Assembly (NCBI GenBank): GCA_903824785.1
Contig: CAIJYD010000108.1
Location: 1-36,437 of the forward strand
Direction: 5' to 3'
Source of the DNA: an uncultured Bacteroidota bacterium
GTDB taxonomy: Bacteria > Bacteroidota > Bacteroidia > Bacteroidales > VadinHA17
DNA length: 36,437 nucleotides
Position 1 is the first letter of the stretch, and each line of letters opens with the position of its first letter. Positions 7,007 through 15,929 of this stretch are shown here, in pieces. Made by a program: the position numbers and the translations under genes. The notes beneath the pieces were generated by a model. It searched no databases and was not told where the DNA came from. It worked only from the letters and a program-made list of their open reading frames with translations.

Positions 7007-7328
7007 TTTTTACTTCCTCCATTATTTCCAAAAGTCTATGTTTAGTCATTGGCTTTTGATATTTGAATTTGACATTTTTCAATTTCATTTCAAAATCTAC
7101 ATTTTCACTGATAATTACAACAGGAGTGTCATATCTTTCTGTAAGAAATTCATGAAGTTTAACTCCTGACATCAGAGGCATAAAAAGGTCAATGATAACC
7201 ATGTCATAATGGTGTCTAGTCATTTCTTCAATTGCATCAACAGCAGTGGATACTGTTTTGATTCCAATATCCCAATTCTTTACAAGAGTGAGATATAGAG
7301 GATTGTCATCAACTAATAATGCTTTCAT
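6996..7328 (-). CDS. Stand-alone CheY-like receiver domain
   Basis: 110 aa, almost exactly one receiver domain with no output domain. The diagnostic residues are present: acidic pair D7-D8 in LLVDDN, phosphoacceptor D47 in MVIIDLFMP, the switch Thr/Ser as S74 in VVIIS, and K92-P93 in YQKP with Tyr90 nearby. All five key positions are kept, so phosphorylation and a conformational switch are plausible. It overlaps the TM/coiled-coil gene upstream by 4 bp (ATGA) and the DUF5675 gene downstream by 11 bp, so it is an integral member of the lysis cassette. No sensor kinase is encoded here; a phosphodonor would have to come from the host. Receivers in phage lysis cassettes are not something I know as a described class. 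Confidence 0.88.
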   Translation of the reverse strand: MKALLVDDNPLYLTLVKNWDIGIKTVSTAVDAIEEMTRHHYDMVIIDLFMPLMSGVKLHEFLTERYDTPVVIISENVDFEMKLKNVKFKYQKPMTKHRLLEIMEEVKNEA

Positions 7329-7669
7329 CTTTTTGCAAGTTTTGGTGGATGTTTTGCTTCACATTTAGTTTCATTGATACTGATTCTGATTTCATGATCT
7401 TGTATGTCAATACCATGTTGATTCAAAAGTTTATCCTGCACTGCCACTTTCTCTCTTACACTCTTGAGTTCTTCATTAACAGTAGCCTGATAGACTTCCA
7501 TTGTAGTGTTTACTTTTGTCAAAGTTACATTTAGGATTGCTATTGCCCCCGATGCCTCTGATATTAAAGACGATGTTCGAGCCATCCAAATACTTATTAA
7601 GTAACCAATTATTGAAGTGAAAACAAGTAATATAGAGCCTATTGCTCCCAAGATTAGGGTATCTGTCAT
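7325..7669 (-). CDS. TM plus coiled-coil protein of the lysis cassette
   Basis: 114 aa. An N-terminal helix (LILGAIGSILLVFTSIIGYL) is followed by a long amphipathic region (about 55-105) with heptad-like spacing and a basic tail. It could be a holin-associated protein like XhlA, or a membrane tether for the receiver encoded immediately downstream, with which it shares a 4-bp overlap. No named family recognised. Confidence 0.72.
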   Translation of the reverse strand: MTDTLILGAIGSILLVFTSIIGYLISIWMARTSSLISEASGAIAILNVTLTKVNTTMEVYQATVNEELKSVREKVAVQDKLLNQHGIDIQDHEIRISINETKCEAKHPPKLAKR

Positions 7670-7680
7670 AACATTGTGTA

Positions 7681-8097
7681 TTATTCTTTCAGGAACTTTC
7701 CTAAAATGGTTAGATATGCAAACTCAATTTTTATTTCTTCAATTTTCAAAGGATCAATCAAATAAAGCTCTACATCACTTTCTTCTTGCATTGCTTTAGT
7801 GTACTCAGTGTAAAGTTCAATTCTTTTTGCTTTCTCTTCTTCAGTGAGAATACCAAGACCATCCTCAAAATTAGGAGCTTCAGCATTGATTTTCTTTGCT
7901 GCTTCCCATATCTTCGTTTCAAGATCTTTTAATTCCTGAGAGATACATTTATCAACTTCTTCAATTGACGTTGTAATACGCTTCAGATTCTTGTTAAGAG
8001 CATAGTTGAGAGTGAAGTTTGTCACTTTATTCTCTACGCAATAGTTAATAAGTGCAATTAATTCTGCATTCAGTTGTTTCGTTTCGATGTGTTTCAT
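7681..8097 (-). CDS. Hypothetical helical protein, 138 aa
   Basis: Almost entirely helical and acidic, beginning MKHIETKQLNAELIALINYC and containing LTEEEKAKRIELYTEYTKAM. It has no membrane segment or metal site. Small helical proteins between the tail fibre and lysis genes are common in siphoviruses and sometimes act as fibre chaperones, but nothing in this sequence shows that. Confidence 0.75.
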   Translation of the reverse strand: MKHIETKQLNAELIALINYCVENKVTNFTLNYALNKNLKRITTSIEEVDKCISQELKDLETKIWEAAKKINAEAPNFEDGLGILTEEEKAKRIELYTEYTKAMQEESDVELYLIDPLKIEEIKIEFAYLTILGKFLKE

Positions 8098-8103
8098 AAA
8101 TAA

Positions 8104-8397
8104 TTAAATTAAAATTGTTTCAAGTTCTGTTTCAATAGCAATAATTAATGCAGCAAGTTCTTCAACTGTTTTTTTACCATTCACTTGTACGTTCTTATTA
8201 CCTGTTTCATCATATCTGATGTTGATGTAAGTGCCTTGCACTGGAGGAGTGCCACCAATCTCTGCAATGGTGCAATTAGCGTTGATAGCTTTCACCTTGA
8301 CTCCTAATAGGTTGTCATAGTTGATAGTGACTGTTTCACCAAGGATTGTTCCTACGATAGTCGTGGATACTCTTTCTGTTTTTACTGAATTTTCCAT
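8104..8397 (-). CDS. Hypothetical protein downstream of tail fibre, 97 aa
   Basis: Beta-rich N-terminal two thirds (TIVGTILGETVTINYDNLLG) and a helical end (VEELAALIIAIETELETILI). It begins 2 bp after the fibre gene stop. It could be a virion component or fibre-associated protein; no family recognised. Confidence 0.75.
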   Translation of the reverse strand: MENSVKTERVSTTIVGTILGETVTINYDNLLGVKVKAINANCTIAEIGGTPPVQGTYINIRYDETGNKNVQVNGKKTVEELAALIIAIETELETILI

Positions 8398-8399
8398 TT

Positions 8400-11300
8400 T
8401 TAGTTAATATTTAAAGTTTGTTTCAAAGATAATAATTCTGTTGATAATTCTTGCACTGCCTTTACTAATATTGCAGTCATCTTAGCATAGTCAAGAGATT
8501 GCATTCCATTATTATTCACTCCTATTAGTTCAGGTATGATAGTTCCTACTTCTTGAGCAATAAATCCAAGTTCTTTTTGATTGCCTAAATTCTCAGGTAT
8601 CCAATTATATGATATGGGATTAAGCCTCATAATTGAATCAAGACCATATTGAATAGGTTCTACATTCTTTTTAAGACGAATGTCTGATGAAGCGTTAGTT
8701 AGTACACCTGATGAATCTGAATATACTGCTCTGTTGCCTATTCCTGCAAGAGTACCTATGCTTACGTAGCCTGATTTAATTGTTATATCATCTGTTACAG
8801 TATCACCTGCACCAATACGCATCTGCCACCCACTTGAATAAATAACATCTATCTTACCATATTGAGTACCACCTTGAGTAAATCCAATTCTTGTACCTGC
8901 TCCACTACCATCAGGATTATTCAATCTAAGTAATTCCTGAATAGATGCTACAGAATTCCTTAGTTCAAGTTTACTCGCAGGACTAGTAGTACCTATACCT
9001 ACGTTGCCATCATATTTTATTGTTAAAGCAGGAACTCCTGCTGTTGGATACCAATCATTACTACTTTCTACATTAAAATAACCTAATCCAAAATAATCAT
9101 TAGTAGCAAATGCACCCATTTTATAATATCCTCCAATGGCTGCTGTAGTAGTAAATATTGAACTTCCCACAACTTCTAATACTCCTCGTGGACTAGTAGT
9201 ACCTATACCTACGTTGCCATCTGACCTGATACGCATTCTTTCTTTCCATTGATAAGATGTATCACCAGCATAATACATATTGTAAAAAATCAAATCACTA
9301 TCGTATGTATTGCCAACGCTATTAAATGAACCTAATCCTGCCCCAGGTCTTCCTAATGAAGTAGTTAGACTAATTAATCCAGATGTAGCATCATACCAAT
9401 ATTTATCTTGTGCTGATGTTCCAACTTTTACATCTAACTTACCATAAGGTGTAGGAGTACCTATACCTACGTTGCCTGAACCTAAAATTGTCATTGCATT
9501 TACAGGAGTACCCAGTACTCTTGTTCTGAAATTAATAGAACTTGCTGCAAGATCATACATGGAGTCAAAATATTCTGCAGTACTTCCAGCATCAGTATGC
9601 CATATTCTAACCCCCCCACTTGAATTATCTCCATTACAGGAAATTTGTAACCCCTTAGTATAATCACCACCCGATGCTCCTGCGTTAAGAGTTAATAATG
9701 CACTGGGAGCAGTACTACCTATACCAAAATTACCTTCAGGCGTAAGACGCATACGCTCTGTATAGTTTGTTAAAAATGTGAGTGATGTTGTTGCATCATA
9801 AGCAATGAAATATCCTTGATTTGGAAAACCTGAACTTGCATTTCCATATCCAACAGATGTTTTCATTGTTCCTACAGAATCTAAACACCTGACTGATGAG
9901 TATCCACCAATATTTAAATTTTGGACAACCATAGTGGCTGATGCAGCATTATTCACAACGTGAAGTGGTAAAGTAGGCGAAGTAGTGCCAATCCCCACAT
10001 TAGTCCCATCATCATAAATCAAACTATTACTAATTGTATTACTCGACCCATTAAATTTAGCAACGTAATTAGATGTTCGTGTGCCTGTGCCTGTAATGAC
10101 ATTAAGCGTATTAGCTGTAGTGAGCAACCCTGCCGATGTAACCCCAAGAAGTGCTGTAGCTGTTCCTGTGCCTATTGTTGAGAATGTAGCTGTTGTTGCT
10201 TGAATAGTGCCTGTAAAGTAATGATTAAGAATAGATGTATTGCCCCATGTAGCTGTATTGCTTCCATGACCAACAGAGTCATAACCTATTACTATTTCAT
10301 TAGACTGCCCAATAGCAAATGCTTTAGTATTAGACCCAAGATAAAGACCATTACTCGCTCCCGTGTTCATTGTTGCGCCACCCGTGATGAATCCACCTGC
10401 AAGATACCCAAGTCCCGTATTATCAGATCCATTATTTGCAAACAAAACATCATACCCAAATCCTGTATTATTACTGTAAGTTGAATTATTGCCCAAAGAC
10501 CCAACTCCCCCTGCTGTATTATAATTTCCTGCTGTGTTGTTCTGTAAAGCCTGATAACCAATACCTGTGTTATAATTTCCCGTTGTGTTGAAAAACAAAA
10601 CACCTTTGCCGAGGGCTGTATTATAAGTTACTGTATTATTTCCTTTTCCAATTGTGATCCCTTGAACCGTCAAATCATAAGCACCAAGATTGACCGCTCC
10701 CGTTGCTCCTGTGTAAGGGACATAAGTTGAACTTGCAGTTGATGTAGTTAGATAAGTACTATTGTCATAACTTATAGTTGTTCCACTTATTTTTACAAAA
10801 CCTGTACCATTTAATGCAGGTTGTCCACCAAGTCCAACAAGTGTATATGTAGGTACATTCAAAGTATTACTAACTAATGTAGCTGCACCACTTGAACCTG
10901 TAGTTGTCAAACTTGTAATTCTATTAGTATATGCTGTACCCCAATTAGTCTGTTCTGTTGTAGTTGGGATAACATAGCCAGAAGTGAGAGAAAATACTCC
11001 TGTTGTATTGTTGTATGTCAATCCTGTTGCCATTGACGAAAGCGATGTCAAGGTAATAAATGTTGAAAGATCACTTGTAAATGCAAATTGTTTCCTTGCT
11101 GATCCTGTTGTTATTGTGCCGTAAAAAGCATCTGTAAGAAACTCAATCGCTCCCTCTTCAGGTGCTGTGAGTAATACACCTGAAGTCAATTTAATAGGTG
11201 CTGTTGAAGCAGTTGCTGTTCCTGCTTTAATCGTCAAGTAAGCTGTTGGTGCCGTCGTCCCGATGCCGACTCTCCCATTCGTCGTATCCACATTCAAAAC

Positions 11301-12848
11301 ATTAGTTGTGCCATCGGCTTTGAAGATACCGACTGCTGTAGTGGAGTCAGCGGCAGGTCTTATAATAGGTAGAACAGAAATAGGGGAAGTGACCACTCCA
11401 GTAAAGGTTGGAGAAGCTATTGGTGCTTTAGTTCCTATTTGAGTTTGAATAGCAGAAGTAACACCTTTAACATAACTTAATTCGGTTAAGCTAGGATAAG
11501 TGGCAACAGCAAGTGAACCAACAGTTGAAGTAGTTGGGAAGTAAGCTATCTCGTTTGCAGTTCCTGTTCCTGTTATTGGATTAGTTAAAGCATTTTGTTT
11601 TAAGACAAGTTGATCATAAAGAAGTTTTGCTGTCGGATATTGAACATCGGTTGAAGAGCCTGAAATACTTGTTACTTTGTTCGCTTGATCTTCCGGTACA
11701 TAAGATATATTTGAGTTTACTGTATTCCAATTTGTTGCTGTCTGCCCCGGTGTGTCTACGTTTGAAATTATAGAATCCCCTGCCTGAACTGCCACACCCC
11801 AAAGAGTACCCACGACTGATATTACCCACATATCACCCTTAAGAACTGCCCCGGCTGTTCCTGATCCACCCGATACAGGCCATGTATTAACCGATGCATC
11901 ATAACCGCCACGATAGTCAAGTAATCCAACGACTAAGCCATCAGCATAATCTTTGACCGCCTTGACAGATGGATATTTTACGTCACTTGTCCCGTCTGTT
12001 GTGACCGAAGTACTTTTATTTGCAACCGCCTCCGCTCCGAGGCTTGATAAAGTCTGATCCCCTGTGTTCGTATTTGATGTGTTTCCGATTACTGTCAGAT
12101 TTGCATCAGTAACATATCTTTTATTTAACGAGTCTGCTATGTCCGCCGTTGTTGCGTCTGCTCCCGATGTTACTAACCCCTTCGCATCGTATGTTATTTT
12201 TGTTTTTGTTGCTCCGGTTATCGCTGTATTCTTATCAAGTTTACCCGATATGTCAACAGGATTAACCCATTCAGTATCGTAATCTGTTAAAGACTTTTTT
12301 GCTATCAACTGCCCTACTGTGCCACCGATTGCAATCCCTGCACCTGTATCACCTTTGTCACCCTTCGTTCCGGTATCGCCCTTGACTCCCTGAATACCTT
12401 GAATACCTTGAATACCCTGATCACCCTGAATACCTTGATCACCTTTTAATCCCTGATCTCCTTTTAATCCGGTATCGCCTTTTATGCCTTGATCACCCTG
12501 TATCCCTTGAATACCTTGTAGCCCTTGATCCCCCTTATCACCCTTTACTCCTTGTATTCCTTGAATTCCTTGAATTCCTTGTACTCCTTGATCACCTTTT
12601 AGATCAATTTTTGCGTCAACTAAAACGACCTGCGAAGCATCATCTTTGACAAACACCATATCATCAGCGACAAATGAAACGCTCACAATGTTAGTACCTA
12701 CGTCACCTTTATCGCCTTTAATACCTTGAATGCCCTGATCACCTTTGTCCCCTTTCTCGCCCTTGCGATATATCTCAACAGTCTTATTAACCTCCTTAAC
12801 GATGTTAACTGTTTGCTTTGCCTGTTGCGTTACTATGATTGTACTCAT
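8400..12848 (-). CDS. Collagen-like tail fibre with C-terminal S74 chaperone domain
   Basis: 1482 aa. Residues 30-51 and 85-171 are Gly-X-Y collagen-like repeats rich in GIQ, GDQ and KGD. A long region of short beta repeats follows, including several NVGIGTTSP-type units and a VPYTGATGAVNLG motif. The C-terminal 95 residues form an intramolecular chaperone auto-processing domain (peptidase S74): S1388-D-I-R-L-K1393 gives the expected Ser and Lys spacing, and a helical tail (MTAILVKAVQELSTELLSLK) would trimerise. The fibre should be a trimer that cleaves off its chaperone and binds the host surface. Its start overlaps the baseplate gene by 4 bp. Confidence 0.92.
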   Translation of the reverse strand: MSTIIVTQQAKQTVNIVKEVNKTVEIYRKGEKGDKGDQGIQGIKGDKGDVGTNIVSVSFVADDMVFVKDDASQVVLVDAKIDLKGDQGVQGIQGIQGIQGVKGDKGDQGLQGIQGIQGDQGIKGDTGLKGDQGLKGDQGIQGDQGIQGIQGIQGVKGDTGTKGDKGDTGAGIAIGGTVGQLIAKKSLTDYDTEWVNPVDISGKLDKNTAITGATKTKITYDAKGLVTSGADATTADIADSLNKRYVTDANLTVIGNTSNTNTGDQTLSSLGAEAVANKSTSVTTDGTSDVKYPSVKAVKDYADGLVVGLLDYRGGYDASVNTWPVSGGSGTAGAVLKGDMWVISVVGTLWGVAVQAGDSIISNVDTPGQTATNWNTVNSNISYVPEDQANKVTSISGSSTDVQYPTAKLLYDQLVLKQNALTNPITGTGTANEIAYFPTTSTVGSLAVATYPSLTELSYVKGVTSAIQTQIGTKAPIASPTFTGVVTSPISVLPIIRPAADSTTAVGIFKADGTTNVLNVDTTNGRVGIGTTAPTAYLTIKAGTATASTAPIKLTSGVLLTAPEEGAIEFLTDAFYGTITTGSARKQFAFTSDLSTFITLTSLSSMATGLTYNNTTGVFSLTSGYVIPTTTEQTNWGTAYTNRITSLTTTGSSGAATLVSNTLNVPTYTLVGLGGQPALNGTGFVKISGTTISYDNSTYLTTSTASSTYVPYTGATGAVNLGAYDLTVQGITIGKGNNTVTYNTALGKGVLFFNTTGNYNTGIGYQALQNNTAGNYNTAGGVGSLGNNSTYSNNTGFGYDVLFANNGSDNTGLGYLAGGFITGGATMNTGASNGLYLGSNTKAFAIGQSNEIVIGYDSVGHGSNTATWGNTSILNHYFTGTIQATTATFSTIGTGTATALLGVTSAGLLTTANTLNVITGTGTRTSNYVAKFNGSSNTISNSLIYDDGTNVGIGTTSPTLPLHVVNNAASATMVVQNLNIGGYSSVRCLDSVGTMKTSVGYGNASSGFPNQGYFIAYDATTSLTFLTNYTERMRLTPEGNFGIGSTAPSALLTLNAGASGGDYTKGLQISCNGDNSSGGVRIWHTDAGSTAEYFDSMYDLAASSINFRTRVLGTPVNAMTILGSGNVGIGTPTPYGKLDVKVGTSAQDKYWYDATSGLISLTTSLGRPGAGLGSFNSVGNTYDSDLIFYNMYYAGDTSYQWKERMRIRSDGNVGIGTTSPRGVLEVVGSSIFTTTAAIGGYYKMGAFATNDYFGLGYFNVESSNDWYPTAGVPALTIKYDGNVGIGTTSPASKLELRNSVASIQELLRLNNPDGSGAGTRIGFTQGGTQYGKIDVIYSSGWQMRIGAGDTVTDDITIKSGYVSIGTLAGIGNRAVYSDSSGVLTNASSDIRLKKNVEPIQYGLDSIMRLNPISYNWIPENLGNQKELGFIAQEVGTIIPELIGVNNNGMQSLDYAKMTAILVKAVQELSTELLSLKQTLNIN
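8980..9476 (-). repeat. Direct repeats encoding NVGIGTTSP-type fibre units
   Basis: A 32-bp sequence is exact at 8980-9011 and 9190-9221. A 21-bp core of it recurs at 9456-9476. These encode the NVGIGT(T)SP-type turns of the fibre. Such repeats can drive recombination that shortens or lengthens the fibre. Confidence 0.85.
12336..12596 (-). repeat. Collagen-like Gly-X-Y coding repeat
   Basis: About 29 consecutive Gly-X-Y triplets (fibre residues 85-171). Many adjacent units are near-identical at the DNA level. A shorter block of about 7 triplets lies at 12696-12761. Confidence 0.9.
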
Positions 12849-13216
12849 ATCGTTGGCTTTTGGGTTATTTCTTCAACAACATTAAAATTTCCGGTTATAA
12901 ATGTTTGCTTATCTTCGTAGTTCGGAGCTGTTCCGAAGATAACGCTGATCTGATACTTTGAAGTGTTTATGTCCATATCTGATGCCGATTTATAAAACTG
13001 AATGCTGAACAATACACTTGATGCAGTAGTGATAACAAGCGACCCGTCCGACTCCTTGAACTTCAGAATGATTGGCGTATCCATGTCTTTTCGGACTTCA
13101 GAATAAATGGTCTTTCCCGTGAAGTCAAGATCATGTTGAACATCAAAAGTAAGATCAAGAAGATCACCCCTTACTATTTCATCGAAATCAATAAGTCCTA
13201 CTGTTATAGCTGCCAT
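12845..13216 (-). CDS. Baseplate-like protein (BppU N-terminal-like), 123 aa
   Basis: Beta-sandwich-like protein containing DEIVRGDLLDLTFDVQHDL followed by FTGKTIYSEVRKDMDTP. This pattern resembles the N-terminal domain of upper baseplate proteins that connect fibres to the tail tip. It sits between the hub-like protein and the collagen fibre, overlapping the fibre gene by 4 bp. The family match is inferred from pattern, not proven. Confidence 0.7.
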   Translation of the reverse strand: MAAITVGLIDFDEIVRGDLLDLTFDVQHDLDFTGKTIYSEVRKDMDTPIILKFKESDGSLVITTASSVLFSIQFYKSASDMDINTSKYQISVIFGTAPNYEDKQTFITGNFNVVEEITQKPTI

Positions 13217-13246
13217 ATCATTTATTTTTATTGTAAAATTACTAAA

Positions 13247-13336
13247 TTATTTTGTCGTTGGTGTCGGTGGGATATAAATTCTTTTCGACCTTGCGACCTC
13301 AGGAACAATTAAAGTACTAACATAAATATTTGCCAT
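13247..13336 (-). CDS. Small protein between hub and baseplate genes, 29 aa
   Basis: ATG at 13336, 4 bp after the hub gene stop; the frame runs 29 residues (start MANIYVSTLIVPEVARSKRI) to TAA at 13247-13249. It fills the only gap in an otherwise gap-free tail operon. Too short for a functional call; it could also be a translational spacer. Confidence 0.5.
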   Translation of the reverse strand: MANIYVSTLIVPEVARSKRIYIPPTPTTK

Positions 13337-13340
13337 GTGT

Positions 13341-15929
13341 TTAAGTTGTTATTGTGAGTTCATCCGGGGTTATCTCAACTAAAGTAGTATCTATCTGATC
13401 GTCACGAAAATTGATTGACATAGATTTAACCATGAAAACCTTATCACCCGTGTATGTGTCTTGAATTACATTTAGCTGATTAAATGCGTTTCTTAATTTC
13501 AGATTTGAAAGAGTATAAAACCCTGTCTGCGAATTGCTCACAAGCGAATTAAGAAGCAACTGCTCGATTTTATAAGTTTGCCCCCCTCTTATCCATGTTT
13601 GAATAGGAGTATAAAACCCATCATGCGCATACATTATCTTACCCCTGTCGGTAAAGGTTGTATCGGATCCGCATTTTAGTTCTACTTTATCGCCCTCTTC
13701 CTTGTACTGTTCATCAAGATAGCCGACAAACTCAATATCCGATTTAGGTAAAGCTCCGAGCGAACCAAGATCAATAATATCTACAGAAAAGTCCGAAAGC
13801 CGTATATCAGATATGTACGATGGATTACTAACCAATGCACCCGCTCCATTAAGTTGAACTCTTACGTTGGAATAAATCTCTACTATTAAATCACCTGACA
13901 AATCAATATTACATGGGATAGTCCAATAGAATTTATCACCCGGATTTAGATCACTCCATTTCCTTTGCAGTCCCGTTGTTGCGTCCGCACTTTGCGCCAT
14001 CACATTGTAATCATTAGAACCAGAGAGCCACCCGGTGAAGTAATTGTCTGCCGTTTTTGAACCTATCGAAACTTTAATGTTTAGGTAGATTTGTGTTATA
14101 AAGTCAGCACCTGAATTTTCAAAATAAACCTTTCCCTTGATCATTATTCCAACACCATTAAGGATACGATGGAAAGCTACTATTGTATTGTCAATCGCTC
14201 CATTAATCACAAATTGAGGACTTATCTTTAAGTCTGCTACTTTCTGCGGAGTAGCGCAATAAGGCCATTTAAGATAGTAACGAAACTCAGGAGCTATACC
14301 GTTAATTTTACCGTATTGAAACTCTGCCGGGGTGTACTCAAGAAAAGTATCATGATCTTCAAGAACTTTGAAAACATCATTATCAACCGTTGTGTAAGAT
14401 GTTGGAATAGTTCCGAACTCTTCAGCACTTGACAGACATGGATCAATAAGGTACTTTGACGGATAAGGAGAGTACTTGACCGTTTGCTTATTCTTCCCTC
14501 CGCTTATCTCTATATCTCCACCAGTCTGAGCATATTCTATTCCTGTTATTGTTTTTAACGGATCAATTATCACTTCTTCGCCTGATGACTCCGTATTGAC
14601 TATTAAAGTTTCGCCTACAAAGTTAGCCGTCCAATCATCAAGAGTAAATATTATTGCGTTACTTGATGCTTCAAGGAGTAAGTCACCGTAAGAATTTAAG
14701 TAGTCAGCAGCAAAATTTTGAGCCGTCAAAGTTAGTGAGGTGTCAAAAGTCATCAAATGAGTAAACCCGTTACAAGTCACATTAGCCGTACCGCTTGATC
14801 CTGAAAGTGTAATCCGATATACTTTAATACCAAGTACATTTATTTGACCCGTTGCGACAAATAACCCCTCGTTAACCGATGATGCACCAATAAAGTCAGT
14901 CCCCGGCACATTGGCGTAAAATGTTATTGACTCATCCGCTGTCTGCACAAGCGTAACAGCCCCAAATGATGCTCCGTAATCAATGATGAAGGCTTCAATA
15001 CTTTCGATCACCGAGTAGTTATAAGCGATTGTATTGGTGTAACCATTTATTGTTATCGTTGCCGTTGCTTGTGTCCATGAGCCGAAATCCACTATATCCC
15101 ACCGGGCAATAGCTGATGTTGATTCATTTGTGACCACCCCGCCCAAGTCAGTAACCGGAGTAAAGATAAAGGGAATTTTCATCCATGTTACATCCGTCCC
15201 AAGAGCCAATGTATTTAGATCAGTTATGTAAATATCAGCACCAAGTTGAGTTATGAAAGCTCCATAAGGCTGTAAAATAGCCTCTAAAACCTCTCGCATT
15301 GTCATTGCAACGCCATCTTCATCATAAAAGTTTGAACAATTAACGTAACTTTGATGTAAGAGAGTAGGGAAAACAGTCAGATACCCCGTAAATGTTGTTG
15401 AAAGACTCGTGTAAATGTACCCATAAGGTAAGCCGATCCGGGTTAAAATGATATTAAGTATGTCCCATTTTGATTTTATGCCCTCATAAATCCCCCCCGG
15501 AACAGGGTCAGAAACACCCTGAAGGAATTGATACCTATCCATAAGAGCAAAGCCATCATTCCCTGAGAATTGAACAGGGTAATTAGTCAATGTTATGTAA
15601 GGCTCACGATTCATTTCCGTGTTAAGATAACCGACCCAATTAATGACCGTATCAATATAATGTTTAACCATGAAAGCCTTTTTGTTAACCGCATAAAGGC
15701 TTGTAAAGAACTGCATATTAGTTTCTGAAAGTAGATTGATCTCACAACCTGACCCCCTTACAACTTGAAACTTGCCATCAAGATCAGGCATAGACACCGA
15801 GAAAGGCATTGCCATTGATTTGACCTCAACCGCTGTTATTGTTGCGCCTGTGTCCTCCCATATTTCGACCCTATTCGCTTTGCCGTCTATAGACACAAAC
15901 TCAAAGTAATATTTTTCCTGATAGGCCAT
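13341..15929 (-). CDS. Tail hub-like / tail-associated protein with two inserted beta modules
   Basis: 862 aa. The first 250 residues have the look of the distal tail / hub proteins that follow the tape measure in Bacteroidota siphophages (KYYFEFVSIDGKANRVEIWE, then YLNTEMNREPYITLTNYPVQ, then AILQPYGAFITQLGADIYIT). Residues about 284-366 and 368-456 are two tandem copies of a beta module. The second copy (GTANVTCNGFTHLMTFDTSL, then TLTAQNF) strongly resembles the insertion in the larger tail tube paralog at 18371-19087. The C-terminal half is beta-rich, with no enzymatic motif. The ATG overlaps the tape measure stop (TAATG). Confidence 0.78.
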   Translation of the reverse strand: MAYQEKYYFEFVSIDGKANRVEIWEDTGATITAVEVKSMAMPFSVSMPDLDGKFQVVRGSGCEINLLSETNMQFFTSLYAVNKKAFMVKHYIDTVINWVGYLNTEMNREPYITLTNYPVQFSGNDGFALMDRYQFLQGVSDPVPGGIYEGIKSKWDILNIILTRIGLPYGYIYTSLSTTFTGYLTVFPTLLHQSYVNCSNFYDEDGVAMTMREVLEAILQPYGAFITQLGADIYITDLNTLALGTDVTWMKIPFIFTPVTDLGGVVTNESTSAIARWDIVDFGSWTQATATITINGYTNTIAYNYSVIESIEAFIIDYGASFGAVTLVQTADESITFYANVPGTDFIGASSVNEGLFVATGQINVLGIKVYRITLSGSSGTANVTCNGFTHLMTFDTSLTLTAQNFAADYLNSYGDLLLEASSNAIIFTLDDWTANFVGETLIVNTESSGEEVIIDPLKTITGIEYAQTGGDIEISGGKNKQTVKYSPYPSKYLIDPCLSSAEEFGTIPTSYTTVDNDVFKVLEDHDTFLEYTPAEFQYGKINGIAPEFRYYLKWPYCATPQKVADLKISPQFVINGAIDNTIVAFHRILNGVGIMIKGKVYFENSGADFITQIYLNIKVSIGSKTADNYFTGWLSGSNDYNVMAQSADATTGLQRKWSDLNPGDKFYWTIPCNIDLSGDLIVEIYSNVRVQLNGAGALVSNPSYISDIRLSDFSVDIIDLGSLGALPKSDIEFVGYLDEQYKEEGDKVELKCGSDTTFTDRGKIMYAHDGFYTPIQTWIRGGQTYKIEQLLLNSLVSNSQTGFYTLSNLKLRNAFNQLNVIQDTYTGDKVFMVKSMSINFRDDQIDTTLVEITPDELTITT

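Noticed and set aside
7016..7020. Shine-Dalgarno for the DUF5675 gene (GGAGG)
   Set aside because: It is part of the coding sequence of the receiver C-terminus (Met-Glu-Glu), so it may be coincidence, unlike the two shared leaders near 30 kb.
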